Assembly (NCBI GenBank): GCA_029964075.1
Contig: CM057142.1
Span: 325,770 to 389,769 of the forward strand
DNA: 64,000 nucleotides
Origin: Patiria pectinifera
Lineage: Eukaryota > Echinodermata > Asteroidea > Valvatida > Asterinidae
Direction of reading: 5' to 3'
Shown one piece after another: positions 46,793-58,164 of the stretch (the stretch's first letter is position 1; every line of letters starts with the position of its first letter). The notes below the pieces were generated by a model, which saw only the letters and a list, made by a program, of their open reading frames with translations, had not been told where the DNA came from and made no database searches. The position numbers and the translations under genes were made by a program.

Positions 46793-46827
46793 TCAAAGCT
46801 TCATATCAGCGTCTGACTCATCGGTAT
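46793..46827 (-). other. Acidic terminal exon, likely of peptide gene 2
   Basis: Acceptor TTTATGTTCACAG, then TDESDADMKL and stop in phase 1. It is the nearest such exon downstream of gene 2. The gene 2 cysteine exon ends in phase 1, so the frames join, but gene 2 has a stop codon before that junction. As spliced this is 3'UTR unless the stop is bypassed. Confidence 0.55.
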
Positions 46828-46930
46828 CTGTGAACATAAACATAACAAATCACCCTTTATAACAAAAAAATTAAGAAAAAATAAAGCTTTATTTTGATTA
46901 TCCGATGATTACTATGATACAGAATAGGCG

Positions 46931-47639
46931 TGGCCAGCGGGGGGTAATATTTTGTAAAGACTGCACTTTTCTATTCAAATACCCTTTTTTCACCCGCGCA
47001 CCCCCCTCCCAACATTTTGTAAAGAGTGCCCTTTTTTCAACAAGTGCCCTTTTTAAAAGTATGCGGTTGCCTTTTTGGTGCCATCGGCCGTTGCGGTGCC
47101 TTTTTTGTTAAATTCCCGCATGTATCTCCGTTAGAAGCACCATATATTGTCAGTTAGTGTGCATAATCGTCGGTTTTGAACAGCGCCACCTTCGACAGAT
47201 GGTACAAGCTTCCCCCCCCCTCTCCCCCCCCCCCCCACACTATTTGATTTTACGGAGGCCAAGTGTCCGGGGAAAAAAAGTGTCTACATTTCAGCACGTA
47301 TGTGCAAGTGCCCTTTTCAAAAAAATTATCCCCCTCCCCAATAAAAATGACCGTGCTACGCCACTGTATAGGGCCTACACAACTTTGCTTGGCCAAAATG
47401 CAGGCTTAGTTTTACCTTTTCTTTTCGATTAAGGGTTTTTATACTCTGTGAAACTGATTCCAAACTGTGGTCGCAGGGGCGGATCCAGGAATTTTCGCTG
47501 CGGGGGGGGGGGGAGGGGGGTTTCATCATCAAAACATTCTGAAATGTAGTCAGGTTTTATTCTCCGGACACTTGGCCTCCGAAAATCAATAGGTGTGTTT
47601 GCGTGTACAAACACTGCCTTATGGGGTACCGGAACAATG
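46931..47639. other. Repeat-rich spacer with poly-G/C runs
   Basis: Contains hAT-like ends (CAGGGGCGGATCCAGGA at about 47474; GCTACGCCACTGT at about 47355) but no complete pair of termini that I can define. No coding sequence supported. Confidence 0.4.
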
Positions 47640-48115
47640 TGAGGTACCCCACAAGGAAAGCCCACCGACTTTGGTACCCCACAAGTTTTTCACGAAATAG
47701 ATATATGGATTTTATTCAAAACTAGGAATTTCCAAGGTGGGTTGATCCGTCGCAAATGGAAGAGTTTTAGAAAAGGGATATTAAGTCCGAATTTTAGCCC
47801 AGGAAATTAATTCTGGTTAAAATAAGAGCATTTTGACATTAGTGTGCGACATTGCAAAATTTTAGTAAACGAGAACAAAGGAAGTACCCCACTTCTATGC
47901 CGTGTAGTAAAGTGTTCAATTTTGAAAGTGAATTTTCAAAATGCTCTTATTTTAACCAGAATAAGTTTCCTGGGCTGAAATTTGGAATTAATATCCCTTT
48001 TCTAAAACTCTTCCATTTGCGACAAATAAACACACCTTGGAAATTCCTAGTTTTTGAGTAAAACCCATATATCTATTTCGTGAAAACCTTGTGGAGACCT
48101 ATTCATCTATAGAAA
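47640..48115. mobile_element. Fold-back repeat, GTACCCCACAAG type
   Basis: Sequence such as AGAGTTTTAGAAAAGGGATA (47761) is inverted at 47990-48020 (TATCCCTTTTCTAAAACTCT), and CACGAAATAGATATATGG is inverted at 48065-48083. The arms are about 230 bp. A single arm occurs at 53005-53290. Confidence 0.75.
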
Positions 48116-48240
48116 TTGCCCTGTGGAGACCTTTACAATGTTTTGTTCACTATTGTGTGTGAGTCTCCACAAGGCAGCGAATTTGTGGTCACAGGGAACA
48201 AAGAAATGTCTCCACAAGGATACAAATTTTGGAATGTGTG

Positions 48241-48300
48241 TAAGGGTGTGTGTGTGTGTGTGTGTGTGGTTGGGGGGGGGGTAGGGTTAGGTTTAGGGTT
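48241..48300. repeat. (TG)n microsatellite with two telomere-like hexamers
   Basis: A TG run followed by poly-G and GTAGGGTTAGGTTTAGGGTTA. Two TTAGGG-like motifs alone are too few to call an interstitial telomere array. Sequence from 48301 to 49000 shows nothing else recognised. Confidence 0.7.
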
Positions 48301-49202
48301 AACTATATGAATTCCTTTGGGGAACTAACCCACCGGGCCGGTTTTTATGTGCAACCTCTATGAGAGAACGCGGCGAAAAATCATTAAAAACGGGCCTTTT
48401 TTCACATCTGTCGCCACAACTTCATTATTCTACAGGGAATACCTTAGATCTCACTACAGTGTGACCCTAACAATATACTCTTTCAGAAAATGAAAGAAAA
48501 ACTGAATAAAACACTGAGTTTCACTCGCGTATTGATGTTAAACATTGCATTTTTAGTCAAAAATCTCCCTGTTTTGTGTGTAAACCACGCGTTCAGCCAA
48601 GAACTGGCCCATTAACATCATCATAACGTTAAATAGCGCCACCTTGGAGCTTAGATCTCTCGAGTCATTTTTCTTCGTCTCGTCAGCTTTCCAACAATAT
48701 AACCCTTATTGTGATTGGTTAAGGTTTAGGCTCGCGTGTATTCATTGACTAAAGAATTGTACATCTAAACTCCAATAAAATTTGCCGTTGCTCAATGGCT
48801 CAGCGCGTAGGGTCTGTTTATTGTACACGTGCTAGGCAGTGCTACTGTATATACACAGAGCCCGGGAGCTCTTATCTCTCTGTGTCCAAGGTCATCTGGC
48901 TGTGCGCTTTGGCCAGTTTACATGGGGTCCTTTTGACCACAAAGGATTTGATATATACCCCCCTCTGGATCCGCACCTGGGTCGCTCAGTGGTATTCTGT
49001 GAAAACGATCTTCAAATCCAAATTTGAGAGCATGTTGGCGAGCAAGGTTTTTTTTATTTAGAAAACTTAAGACTTAAAAAAGAGGTTCCGTAATCCATTT
49101 GGTTTATGGAGGTCGTCTTAAAGTCAAACTGTTTGGCCAAGGTGAGTCTTAAGCACGCTTAACTACAAATGACATTCAGTTAGCGAGTCAGTGAGCCAGT
49201 TA

Positions 49203-49572
49203 AGCCCGACGCACACCTGTCCGTTTTTGCCGGTTCACCGGATCTTCGGGTCATCGTACGGAGGTGTGCGCTAAACATTTGGACCGATCCGACCCTACAT
49301 CGGGCGACCGGATGATTTTGTTCGCATCCGATTTCACCGGATCCGATTTCACAGGACGCAATATTTATGTTAACCAATCAGATTTTACGAAGGACGTCAC
49401 ATGGTTGTCATCATGTGACTGGTCATCATGTGACCGATTTTTGGACGGAATCGGGCATGTGTGCGGGTAACGTTGTGGTCTAATACCTCCGGTGAAAAAC
49501 AATAGGCCTATAGGCCTACCGGTGATGCGGTGATCCGGAAACCGGTAAAATCGGGAAAGTGTGCGCCGGGCT
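49203..49572. mobile_element. PIF/Harbinger-like MITE, 370 bp
   Basis: Begins AGCCCGACGCACAC and ends GTGTGCGCCGGGCT, inverted with one mismatch. The flank is TTA on both sides (49200-49202, 49573-49575). It is inserted in the last intron of peptide gene 2, where gene 1 has its minisatellite. CCGGAT/ATCCGG motifs fill the interior. Confidence 0.78.
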
Positions 49573-49709
49573 TTATAGTCAATAAGATAAATAGAAAGTA
49601 GGCCGAGCTTTCGGGATCAACCAAAATCACGATATTACTATGTGGAAGGCATACACTTACCGTTTTTTTTTGTTGGCGGCCATCGACGCACTTTATGCAG
49701 ACGACGTGT

Positions 49710-51252
49710 TTAATCATATTGGCGACCGCAGAAGCCAGGATGGTTGCAAACAAGGGGGTAAGGGCAACTATGTGGATTCCACGGATCACACGCTAAAATG
49801 GAAAAAAGAGAAATGGAATCAACAGTCATCTCAATAATTAAAGTACGCAGAGTTGTAACGAGTCACTGATTTTTGTGACTCGAGTCGAGTCGAGTCATTT
49901 TAAAGAAGTGACTCGAGTCGAGTCGAGTCATTAGGTCAAGAAGGTCGAGTCGAGTCGAGTCACAGTGTGTAGTCCAGTCGAGTCGGGTCGACCCAAAAAT
50001 TAAGCTCGGGTCAATTCGAGGCAAGAAATATTTGAACACTATAATAACAAATAAAGACAAGAGAGAATTTGTATCACTTACAGTCAACAAGAAGTGAAAC
50101 TTCGGTCTGATAGGCTATATCTGGTTTGGCTTTGGGTATAGAATTGTTTTCCTTTTATGAAAGGTCTGACCCAAATCATGAAATCCAGAATGTTTTTAAT
50201 TTATTTTTGAGCCAACAGCAGACAAAACAATACCAAAACAAAACCCAGCAGGAATAATTCAATAGGTCTCAAGAAAGAGCATGTGCATGTGCACAAAGAT
50301 TAAGAAATCAATTTCAGGGGGCCTAAATCCTCAAAATAAAAACAAACACTAAATGTGAGTCTTGGATTTGTAAAAATTGTGTGTAATGCTATATACCAGT
50401 TTGTTAGGCCTAGGGCCCATAGCCACTCTAAACAAACTACCCCCCCCCCCCAAAAAAAGCTAATAAATAAAGAAAATCTGGGGCAACTCGGTCAGGGGGC
50501 GACTTGACACTATCATCTCCAGACATGCTTTTTCTTCATCGTTTTCGTCCGATAAATCCCCATGAATATCCGAATTATTCATTATTCACCCAAACACATC
50601 AGCTACAGAAAGCCTACCTTTATACCTGCTACTGAAAACCAGAAGTGGAAAAATCATCAATTTTGCGCAAAAAAAAAAAAAATCAAGGAACATGACGGGG
50701 AAAAAAAGGTTGCAATCTGACGCCACTTTTTTTTCATTTCAAATAGTTCGAAGTATTTCAACTAAAGGGCTGCAAGCTGAAAACAGGAACAATTCTGCGA
50801 TTTTACTGTGATGAGCATCGCTACCTAGTTTTACGAAAAACATAAATGAACCAAAACCATCAACATACCACCTGGAAAAACCCGAGGTCATTTCACAAAA
50901 CATTCAAAAAAGGAATAGTATGGCCAGGAACTGCTTAATGAAACAAAGACCAGCGAAAATGGCGGCAACGGTATCTTACCTTGACGGGACTCAAGATCGT
51001 CAGTTTTCGCATCATATTGCCGTGGAGACTCTGAAATAAAATAAAAAGGCTATCTCTCGTGACTGACGGAGGCAACATGCTACTCTCAATACCGTGATTA
51101 TGAAACAATCAAAGAAGACCCGATCTAGCTGCATCAATGCCAATTCTATTTTCTTCGGTTTTGTTTTGTTTTTAAAAATTACCTTCCATGGCTGCGTCTC
51201 CGAAGACGACACCCAGGCACACCAGAAGAACCAAGCAGATAAAAGCCTTCAT
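49710..51252 (-). CDS. Small secreted four-cysteine peptide precursor, gene 2
   Basis: Predicted 67-residue paralog of the gene at 24998-27064. Coding exons are 51183-51252 (signal peptide, begins MKAFICLVLLVCLGVV), 50980-51030 (pro-region, ends DDLESRQ) and 49710-49792 of an exon that runs to a donor at 49661. The mature part has four cysteines, C-x7-C-x5-C-x5-C, with SCPYPLVCNHPGFC, and ends GRQYD at TAA 49710-49712. Signal exons differ at only three residues before the pro-region, and intron flanks align, but the mature exon is almost unrecognisable between genes apart from CP-x4-C. After the stop the same frame stays open through a basic stretch (RRLHKVRRW) and joins the acidic exon at 46793-46827. 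Likely an extracellular defence-type peptide; function inferred. Confidence 0.62.
49876..49998. repeat. GAGTC pentamer microsatellite
   Basis: Repeated CGAGT/GAGTC blocks interrupted by single-copy stretches. Lies in the peptide gene 2 intron just upstream of its cysteine exon. Confidence 0.9.
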
Positions 51253-51740
51253 CTTGACTCTAATTGTCAAAGAAAATAAAAACCAAGACGATTAAGCAGC
51301 ATGGTTTGGCCACAATATCCACAGATCACAAAAAATACATTAAAGCGCAGGCACTATACAAAAAGAGAAGGCATCGGAAGTACTAAACATTTCGCCCAAA
51401 CCTTCTCTTTTAAACACGAATGGTATGAAACCAAGAAGAGCTTGAAGCAAGTCGTGTGTGTATTCGAGTATCGTGAAAAAACGAAGAAAATTTGTGAAAT
51501 TATCTATATAAGTAATGATAGGCCTAACTTTAATGTAAACCTAAGGAGGAAAGGTATGGCACAGTGTTCCATGCTATCAAATCTACCCTACCTGATGGTC
51601 TGAACTGCAACAGACGATTGTTTTAAGTAGACAATTTGCTGAAATGTGGATCATCAAACAAACTTGGGTTTCTCACCAGAATGCTACGTTGGGCGATGAT
51701 AATGCATAATCAATGGTTTGCTTTTTAAAACACATCTTAA

Positions 51741-52105
51741 GGCCAAAAAAAAAAATAAGTCGGTCTCTGGTCTGCGCGCGCGTCGATTTTAATCATGCGC
51801 GTCAATCTTTTTCTTTTTTTCTAAAATGTTCCGCGGTAGCTCCAACAGCGCCCTCTATTGCCGCACCTCCTCATTTTTTTTTTTTACCAAAGAGCACCAA
51901 GGAATGGGAAATTGCACCAAGGCAAATGATCGAGAGCACCAAGGCAAATTATGGAGGACAACAATGTACACGATGACACCAAAAAAGCAACATAGTACCC
52001 CACCTTGTCTGTACAATCCAAGCTTGAAGATAAAAAAAAAAGCCGCGTCCCCTCGTCAATTCAGGAACTTTGATCTGACCAGAGACCGAATATTTTTTTT
52101 TGGCC
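51741..52105. mobile_element. PIF/Harbinger-like MITE in gene 2 first intron, 365 bp
   Basis: Ends are GGCC plus an A run and its inversion (T run, then GGCC), with GGTCTCTGGTC and GACCAGAGACC just inside. TAA flanks both sides (51738-51740, 52106-52108). The gene 1 copy reads CATCTTAAGCTAAAAAGG near 44240 with no insertion, giving the empty site. Confidence 0.82.
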
Positions 52106-52142
52106 TAAAGTAAGAGGTGTTTAAAAATCGAATAACACTTAC

Positions 52143-52251
52143 ATCACGCTGTTCTTGAGACCACGTCGGTTTGGAAGAGGAAAAATATATGTGGCTTTTC
52201 AGTTGTCGACGGTCGGAATATTGGAAAGCGGACGAATCCGCGGCTTTTATA
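52143..52251 (-). promoter_or_regulatory. TATA box and 5'UTR exon, peptide gene 2
   Basis: TATAAAAG (52244-52251, minus) lies about 100 nt upstream of the donor GCGTGAT|GTAAGTG (exon end 52143). The matching acceptor is CAATTAG|AGTCAAGATG at 51260, 7 nt upstream of the start codon. Intron length is about 883 bp. The gene 1 copy is at 44288-44357. Confidence 0.55.
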
Positions 52252-53004
52252 ATTCGAGGCGGCACTGAACAGTGGCGTGACTGGGGGGGGGGCAAAGTAA
52301 CGATGGCTCAAATGTTATGATAAAAGTATCATCTACTTGTAAAACTAATAATATGTCCAATTCTGGGCTATCACATAACTGACTTGCATGTCATGTTATC
52401 CTTGATAATGAAATATGGAATGAAACTGCAAACTGATAAAAGAAACAATGAATGATATATTGCCCTGGCGTGAGGTATGCATGGGCGTATAGTAAATTTT
52501 CACCAAAGTTGCCCACAGTGGCGTATGCAGGATTTTGTCAACGGACTTCAAACTTTTCGTGCCGCAGGGGGGGGGGGTGTAGGTGGGGGGATTACCATTA
52601 CCGAAATGTAGACATGTTTTTTTCTCCGGACACTTGCCCTCCCTAAAAAAACTCATTATTATGCATAATGCAAATTATATACCCATTTTCAAGGCGCGTT
52701 GTAATGGTTGTATGAGCGGGTTTTATTTTGTGGATTGATGTCAGAACTCTCTTACCATTTTATTAAAATAATTGCAGAAAAAATACGTGTCAAAAAATCC
52801 GTCAGGGAGGGGGGTGGGGGTGGGGGTGGGGGAAGTGTCCCCCTGCCCCCTGGATAACGACAGCTCTCATTGGTTTTGTACACGATTTGAGATCATGGAC
52901 GTTCGGTCAATCGTGGACGTATTGTTTGCGCCCACATTCGTTTGCCCTACATCCACGATTACCGGTGTTTACACACGCACCCACGCACACGGTTACATAG
53001 GCAT

Positions 53005-53290
53005 AGAAGTGGGGTACTTCCTTTGTTCTCGTGTACTAAAATTTTGCAACGTAGCACACTTGTGCCAAAATGCTCTTATTTAACCATAGTTAATTTCCTG
53101 GGCTGAAATTCGGACTTAATATCCCTTTTCTAAAACTCTTCCATTTGCGACAGATCAACCCACCTTCGAAATTCCTAGTTTTTGAGTAAAATCCATATAT
53201 CTATTTCTTGAAAATCTTGGCAAGTCGGTGGGCATTCCTTGTGGGGTACCTCCCATAGTTCCGGTACCCCACAAGGCAGTGTTTGTACAC
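53005..53290. repeat. Single arm of the fold-back repeat at 47640
   Basis: GCTGAAATTCGGACTTAATA, CCCTTTTCTAAAACTCTTCC and GTGGGGTACC follow in the order seen at 47880-48115. The block from 52480 to 53000 is poly-G rich spacer with no gene. Confidence 0.7.
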
Positions 53291-54097
53291 GCACGCACCC
53301 ACACGTACGGCAGCACAGCCACGTCTAGCTACGCCCGTACAGACAAACATTATGTGCTACACTTCCTGGGGGCTATGGTGCCATATATGCCCTAAACAAG
53401 CTGATTTACCCGATCATAGATCGGGTAGGGCGTAGTGTTGGGGATGAAAATGTGGGGAGTTAAATGTGAATGGAGGATATAGTTGGGGAGACATGCAGTT
53501 CAGAAAAGCAATTTCTATGGTGTGATCTGAGGCAATTTCTGACCACTAAAACCAAAGATCATCTTTTAAAGTTTTCAGTTTGGAGTAATTGAATCAGCTA
53601 CATATATTCTGAGCAATAGAATCATTATTGTAGGCTACAATATTTTTATTCGGGGAAGAAAAAGTGGGGGGGGGGGACCAAACAATGCCCCCCGCCTCAA
53701 AATGTGTGTGTGTGTGTGGGGGGGGGGGGTCCCCCTGTCCCCCGTTGATTTACGCACATGATAATTATGTACCGTGGCCACTGTCTGTAAAATTATGTTG
53801 CCGTTGGTCTGTTAAATTGGCTTTTGTGAGGCAGTCGCATTTGGAAAACGTAGTGAAAAGGTTACTGCAGTGCACAGGCGAAGGCTGGTTTAAATCATAA
53901 TGCAATAAAACGTGAAGGTGTCATTTGAAATGAAAATGTTGAGTGTTACCATAAAATTACAAACGGTGAATCATGGAGGAAGGTCATAATTAAGTTTCAG
54001 TATTGGACTCTTCAACAAATGTAAACTTGAACTTCTTACAATTTGCGAGACCGTCTGCGAGGAAAAAGTCGGTAACTTTTATTGAAGTTGGTTCAAC
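53291..54097. other. Spacer, no recognised gene
   Basis: Contains a short (TG)n/G run at 53703-53730. No coding or element boundaries supported. Confidence 0.35.
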
Positions 54098-55075
54098 CAT
54101 CTATATAACAGCAAGTTTTACTCGGCCTCCGAGAAATGTTTGCTCCTGAAAGGACCGCAGCTTCACGTCCGTGGAAAAATGTGGGTGTCTTCCGCCGGGT
54201 CGGACACTTTTTTCCGTCGATTTTTTTGTGACTGCGTTTAAGATCGCGATATTTGAAGCAATGCATCGATCCTTCGCTGACCCCAAACAGGCCCCCGAAA
54301 TTATAACAAAACACTGAATTATACGTGGCGTGCAGCGAACTCACAACGCTCAGCCTTGGTGGTGGAAGCATGGAGCTGTAAACACATAATGGAAGCAACA
54401 GCACTCTATCACGCGACGTCACATGCTTGCGCTTCAAATAGCGAGCACCGTAGACCCAACCTCGTTTCCAGGGTGTGGAGCAGGCTGCAGTACGCGTTGC
54501 CATCGACAGTTTTGCATAGCCCGGAAATACTACGCAGTGTAGACTTTCGATTGGTCAGACCGCGCAAGGCATACTTAATGTGTAGTCCTTCTGAGTATTC
54601 GTTGCACTCGGCGCAGGGGCGGCAAGCGAAGCATATGAAACAATAGGGGCACTTGGTGGCCACGCACCATGGAGAAAAAATATTTTACCAAGGTCACCCC
54701 ATACTACAATTTGGTGAACGCTTTTGCAAAACGGCCGAGTAGAAAACGTAAACGGAACCCCTACGTCGAAAGCCGCTGACCTCGCACAGTCTAGACACGC
54801 AGAAAAGCCAGCACAGGGGGCGGCCAGGCAATCAACGTGAAAGCGCACACGACGGCAAATTCCTGCGCAAAATGCAGTCACGAAAAATAGACGAAACGGA
54901 TCGCCGGTCCGTACGGGAAAATCAGGACAACCCGAAGTGTCCGACCCGGCGGAAGACACCCTCCGCATTTTTCCACGGACGTGGAGCGATTTTGGCGCCG
55001 CGGGAGCCCGCGGTCTCGGATCCTTTCATGAGCAAACATCGTCTCGGAGGCCGAGTTAAACTCTCTCTTATATAT
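54098..55075. mobile_element. TIR element with about 110-bp inverted arms
   Basis: The left arm (ACTCGGCCTCCGAG at about 54120, CACGTCCGTGGAAAAATG, then TCTTCCGCCGGGTCGGACAC) is inverted at about 54938-55060 (GTGTCCGACCCGGCGGAAGA, CCACGGACGTGGAGC, CTCGGAGGCCGAGTT). The interior includes a CAACCTCGTTTCCAGGG stretch like the end of the element at 19409. Open frames on either strand have no recognised domains. Confidence 0.75.
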
Positions 55076-55718
55076 ATAGATACGCTAGCTGTTAAAAGTA
55101 GTGAAAACAAAACGTATACATTGTAATGGCAATGACAACGTAATATATCACCACAGCAACCATTTTGTTGTCATATTCAGTTTCATATTCAAATATAGGG
55201 CCCCCGTGAAAACCCCAGTGAAAAAAAATATCTGTTACCATTTAATGGGCCATAACCCTTGACTTGGCTTGTCACTAATGTTTCAGTGAGCATGCGCGAT
55301 ATAACCAAAATGGTCTTGAGTAGTGGGGTCCAATGACCGATGTGTTTGCAATTATGTTGGCATAGTACTATAGAAGATACATTGATGTTAAGTGTATACA
55401 CAAAGTTTTAACTGAATCAAACGAATTGTTTTGTGATAATGATGGTCAGTAATATTCCACGCATCCATCCGAGCAAGAGCGGACTTTCGTATACGCACCG
55501 TCAATAAAGAAAAAAGAAAAAAAAAAGAGGATTTGTCAGTGCAGTACGCCGGGTCGAAAATTCGACATTTTGCATGAACGATACGAACAATTTATTCTTA
55601 TGTTTAACCATATACATGAATATTACACAATTGACCTTTGAAATAAACTGTTGCCACTTATCTGAATGATGACCTATAGGCCTATATGTCAAGGATGTGA
55701 TACTTTAGGTGGCTTTAA

Positions 55719-55984
55719 AAGGGACATCACACATATATATTGACGCCAATATATATTGACGCCAATATTCACTACATGGACCCAAGTCGCAAATATTGGC
55801 GTCAATATTGGCGTCAATATTTGCGACATGGAGGCCATGTCGTGAATATTGGCGTCAATATTTGCGACTTGGAGACCATGTCGTGAATACTGGCGTCAAT
55901 ATTGGCGTCAATATTTGCGACATGGAGTCCATGTCGTGAATATTGGCGTGAATATTGGCGTCAATATATATGTGCGATGTCCCT
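55719..55984. mobile_element. GACGCCAATATT-rich TIR element, copy 1
   Basis: GGGACATC..CACATATATATTGACGCC at the left is inverted at the right, ending GATGTCCC. The interior repeats AATATTGGCGTCAATATT with GCGACATGGAGGCCATGTCG. A near copy is at 58509-58774. Confidence 0.85.
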
Positions 55985-56105
55985 TTAAAACCACCATAGA
56001 TACTAGCTCTATAGCCTATGATAGTCTGTAGAAACGCATTTATTTGGACTTAAGTCATGCCTGATGCTCATGAAATGGTATAGAAAACCTCGACTGTATT
56101 TCCCT

Positions 56106-56520
56106 CCATAATAGCTATCGCTAGACGAGTTGCATACTCAAGAAGCAAATTATAACACACCGGGTGTGTCTATCAATGATCAATGTTCTTATTCATTGCT
56201 GAACTAATGCATTGCGTTGGCAATCAGCTTTAATTGGAGTTCCAAGAACCCTTGACAGTTTCCATTTAGGACTCGTGTATAGTTTGGATGAAGTGCACCT
56301 ATGGCCTGACTTGGGGGGGGGGAGGGGTGGCGCCAAGTTCACGATGGATCGAATAAGTTTCATAATACTGGTAAAACTAATAACGTGTCCATTTCTGGGC
56401 TATCACAACTGACTTGCATGTCATGTTATCCTTCATGATGAAATATGGAATGTAATTGTACACTGATGAAAGAGACAATGAATGATATATTGCCCTGGTG
56501 TGAGGTAAAATAGGGATGAA
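56106..56520. pseudogene. Relic of a third peptide-gene unit (flanks only)
   Basis: The first part (TTGCATACTCAAGAAGCAAA, TTATTCATTGCTGAACTAAT) matches the 3' flank of peptide gene 1 (about 24170-24330). The second part (GTAAAACTAATA, TATCACAACTGACTTGCATG, TGATATATTGCCCTGG) matches the 5' flank of gene 2 (about 52340-52475). The gene body between them is missing. Confidence 0.6.
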
Positions 56521-56563
56521 ATTCCTCAAGACAGATGGTATATATTTTCTTTTATTGGCATAA

Positions 56564-57179
56564 GGCCAAAAAAAAGTCTCCGGTTTCCATAGCCATGCCG
56601 TAGCCATGCGCGTCTGCAAAATCAACTATTTTTTTTTTCAATGTAAGATGGTGTCTCAAAACCGCCAAACTCACTGGTTCGACTGGAATCTTGCTGCTGC
56701 ACAATTCTAACGTGTTTTTAGATGGGGTTACGATCGAGTATAAGCTTTATGGGCCTCTCTGGGCTCCCATATATTTTAAACTAAATTTAGTCGGGCACCA
56801 TTAAGGAGACGGGTGTTTTAATTTTGTAATTGTGCATCTGGAAGCCAGACTGAGGGGCGGTGGTATGTCGCTCCATGGGCATACGTAAATACCATTTTCT
56901 CTGATTTTTCTCTTGACTATCCAAATTTACTGAAGAACGTTCGTGAGCGGGTGAGATCGTAAGTGGATGCAGAATTATCAAGCCTTATGGCCTTGTGAGG
57001 TCACCTCAAGCTACATCGTGAAGGACATTTTTTTGAGAGTTTTAAGGAGATCGAAGCGCCATCTGCAACATCAGCTGACATTTGAAGAAAAAAAAAGTAA
57101 GAGAAAAAATACAGCCGCGTCGCCGCACCACTTTTGGGGCAAGCTCCATACCACAAACCGGAGACTTTTTTTTTGGGCC
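56564..57179. mobile_element. PIF/Harbinger-like element, 616 bp
   Basis: Starts GGCCAAAAAAAAGTCTCCGG and ends with its inversion CCGGAGACTTTTTTTTTGGG plus CC. TAA is on both sides (56561-56563, 57180-57182). Partial copies are at 22913-23135 and 59225-59515. No full transposase; the open frames are short. Confidence 0.8.
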
Positions 57180-58160
57180 TAACAGTAACTTCTCACCAAA
57201 GTTGTCCAGTGGGTACCCATGCAGAAGTTTGTCCACGGGGAACCAAGCAGACTTTTCGTGGCACGGGGGTGGGGGTCTTAACCCTAAAAGGGCCGGGTTA
57301 TTTTGACCATCTCTCAGCCGGGGAGGGGGCGGATTCCGCTCCCCCTAAGATCTCGGCCATCGAGTGACGAACATTTTTTAAACTCGGTACATGCATAGAG
57401 CAACTCATCATGAACATACCCAAGAAATTTCGTGACTATAGGTCAAAGGGTTTTGGAATTATGGCTAATTAATTATTCATATTTACGAATGGTAACTCTG
57501 CTCTGTGCACACGACGTATATGGGGAAATTCAGTTTTCACGGCACGTAGCGCCGGACATTTTTTTTTCAAAGCTATCGCGGAAAAAGTTGGGGGGGGGGC
57601 GGATTCTGCCCCGTCCCTTTTAGGGTTAACATCATCTGACTATTAGGAGCGATGATGATCTTGGACACTATCGAACAATAGGTGGCGCTCTTCGTTAGGG
57701 CATACACAGTTAGTACTGAGGATCCACCCCGGCAAATAGGACAAATCCGTCCGCCGAGCTAGCTCATCAATAATGTTATACACTCGAATTATTCTATACT
57801 AAAGAGTTCTTATAGAGCCAGCGAATTGGTGAATTTAAGAGATATAGTAATGCACCACTGGCCCGGAATTTTGGCTTCACAATTCCGAGCATTTTGGATG
57901 CAATTGGGCCCGACAGTGGCGCTATTTAGCCAGGTTGTGGAGTGATCCTTTTTCAAGATGGCTAGACTGTTCCACTTTGGATCACGTCACTCGTTTAAGG
58001 GGTTGTCTTTTTTGGGAGGTGAGAATTTCTGGAAAAGTCAACGGTCAACCCACCAAAAATTAAATTGAAAATGAAAGATGATATTTTGATCATCATTTCT
58101 CTGTGCAGCCTAAACACTTGTGAGAGTATAACAATTGTGAAGTATGGGCATTTGGCATTG
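57180..58160. other. Spacer with repeat A fragment
   Basis: 58020-58160 resembles repeat A (GTCAACGGTCAACCCACCAA). The rest has G-rich runs (57255-57330, 57585-57600) and no gene. Confidence 0.4.
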
Positions 58161-58164
58161 GTGT

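Noticed and set aside
48270-48300. Interstitial telomere
   Set aside because: Only two TTAGGG-like hexamers next to a G run; too little to be a telomere relic.
54555-54968. 137-codon minus-strand frame
   Set aside because: It lies within a TIR element, overlaps the inverted arm and has no recognisable domain.
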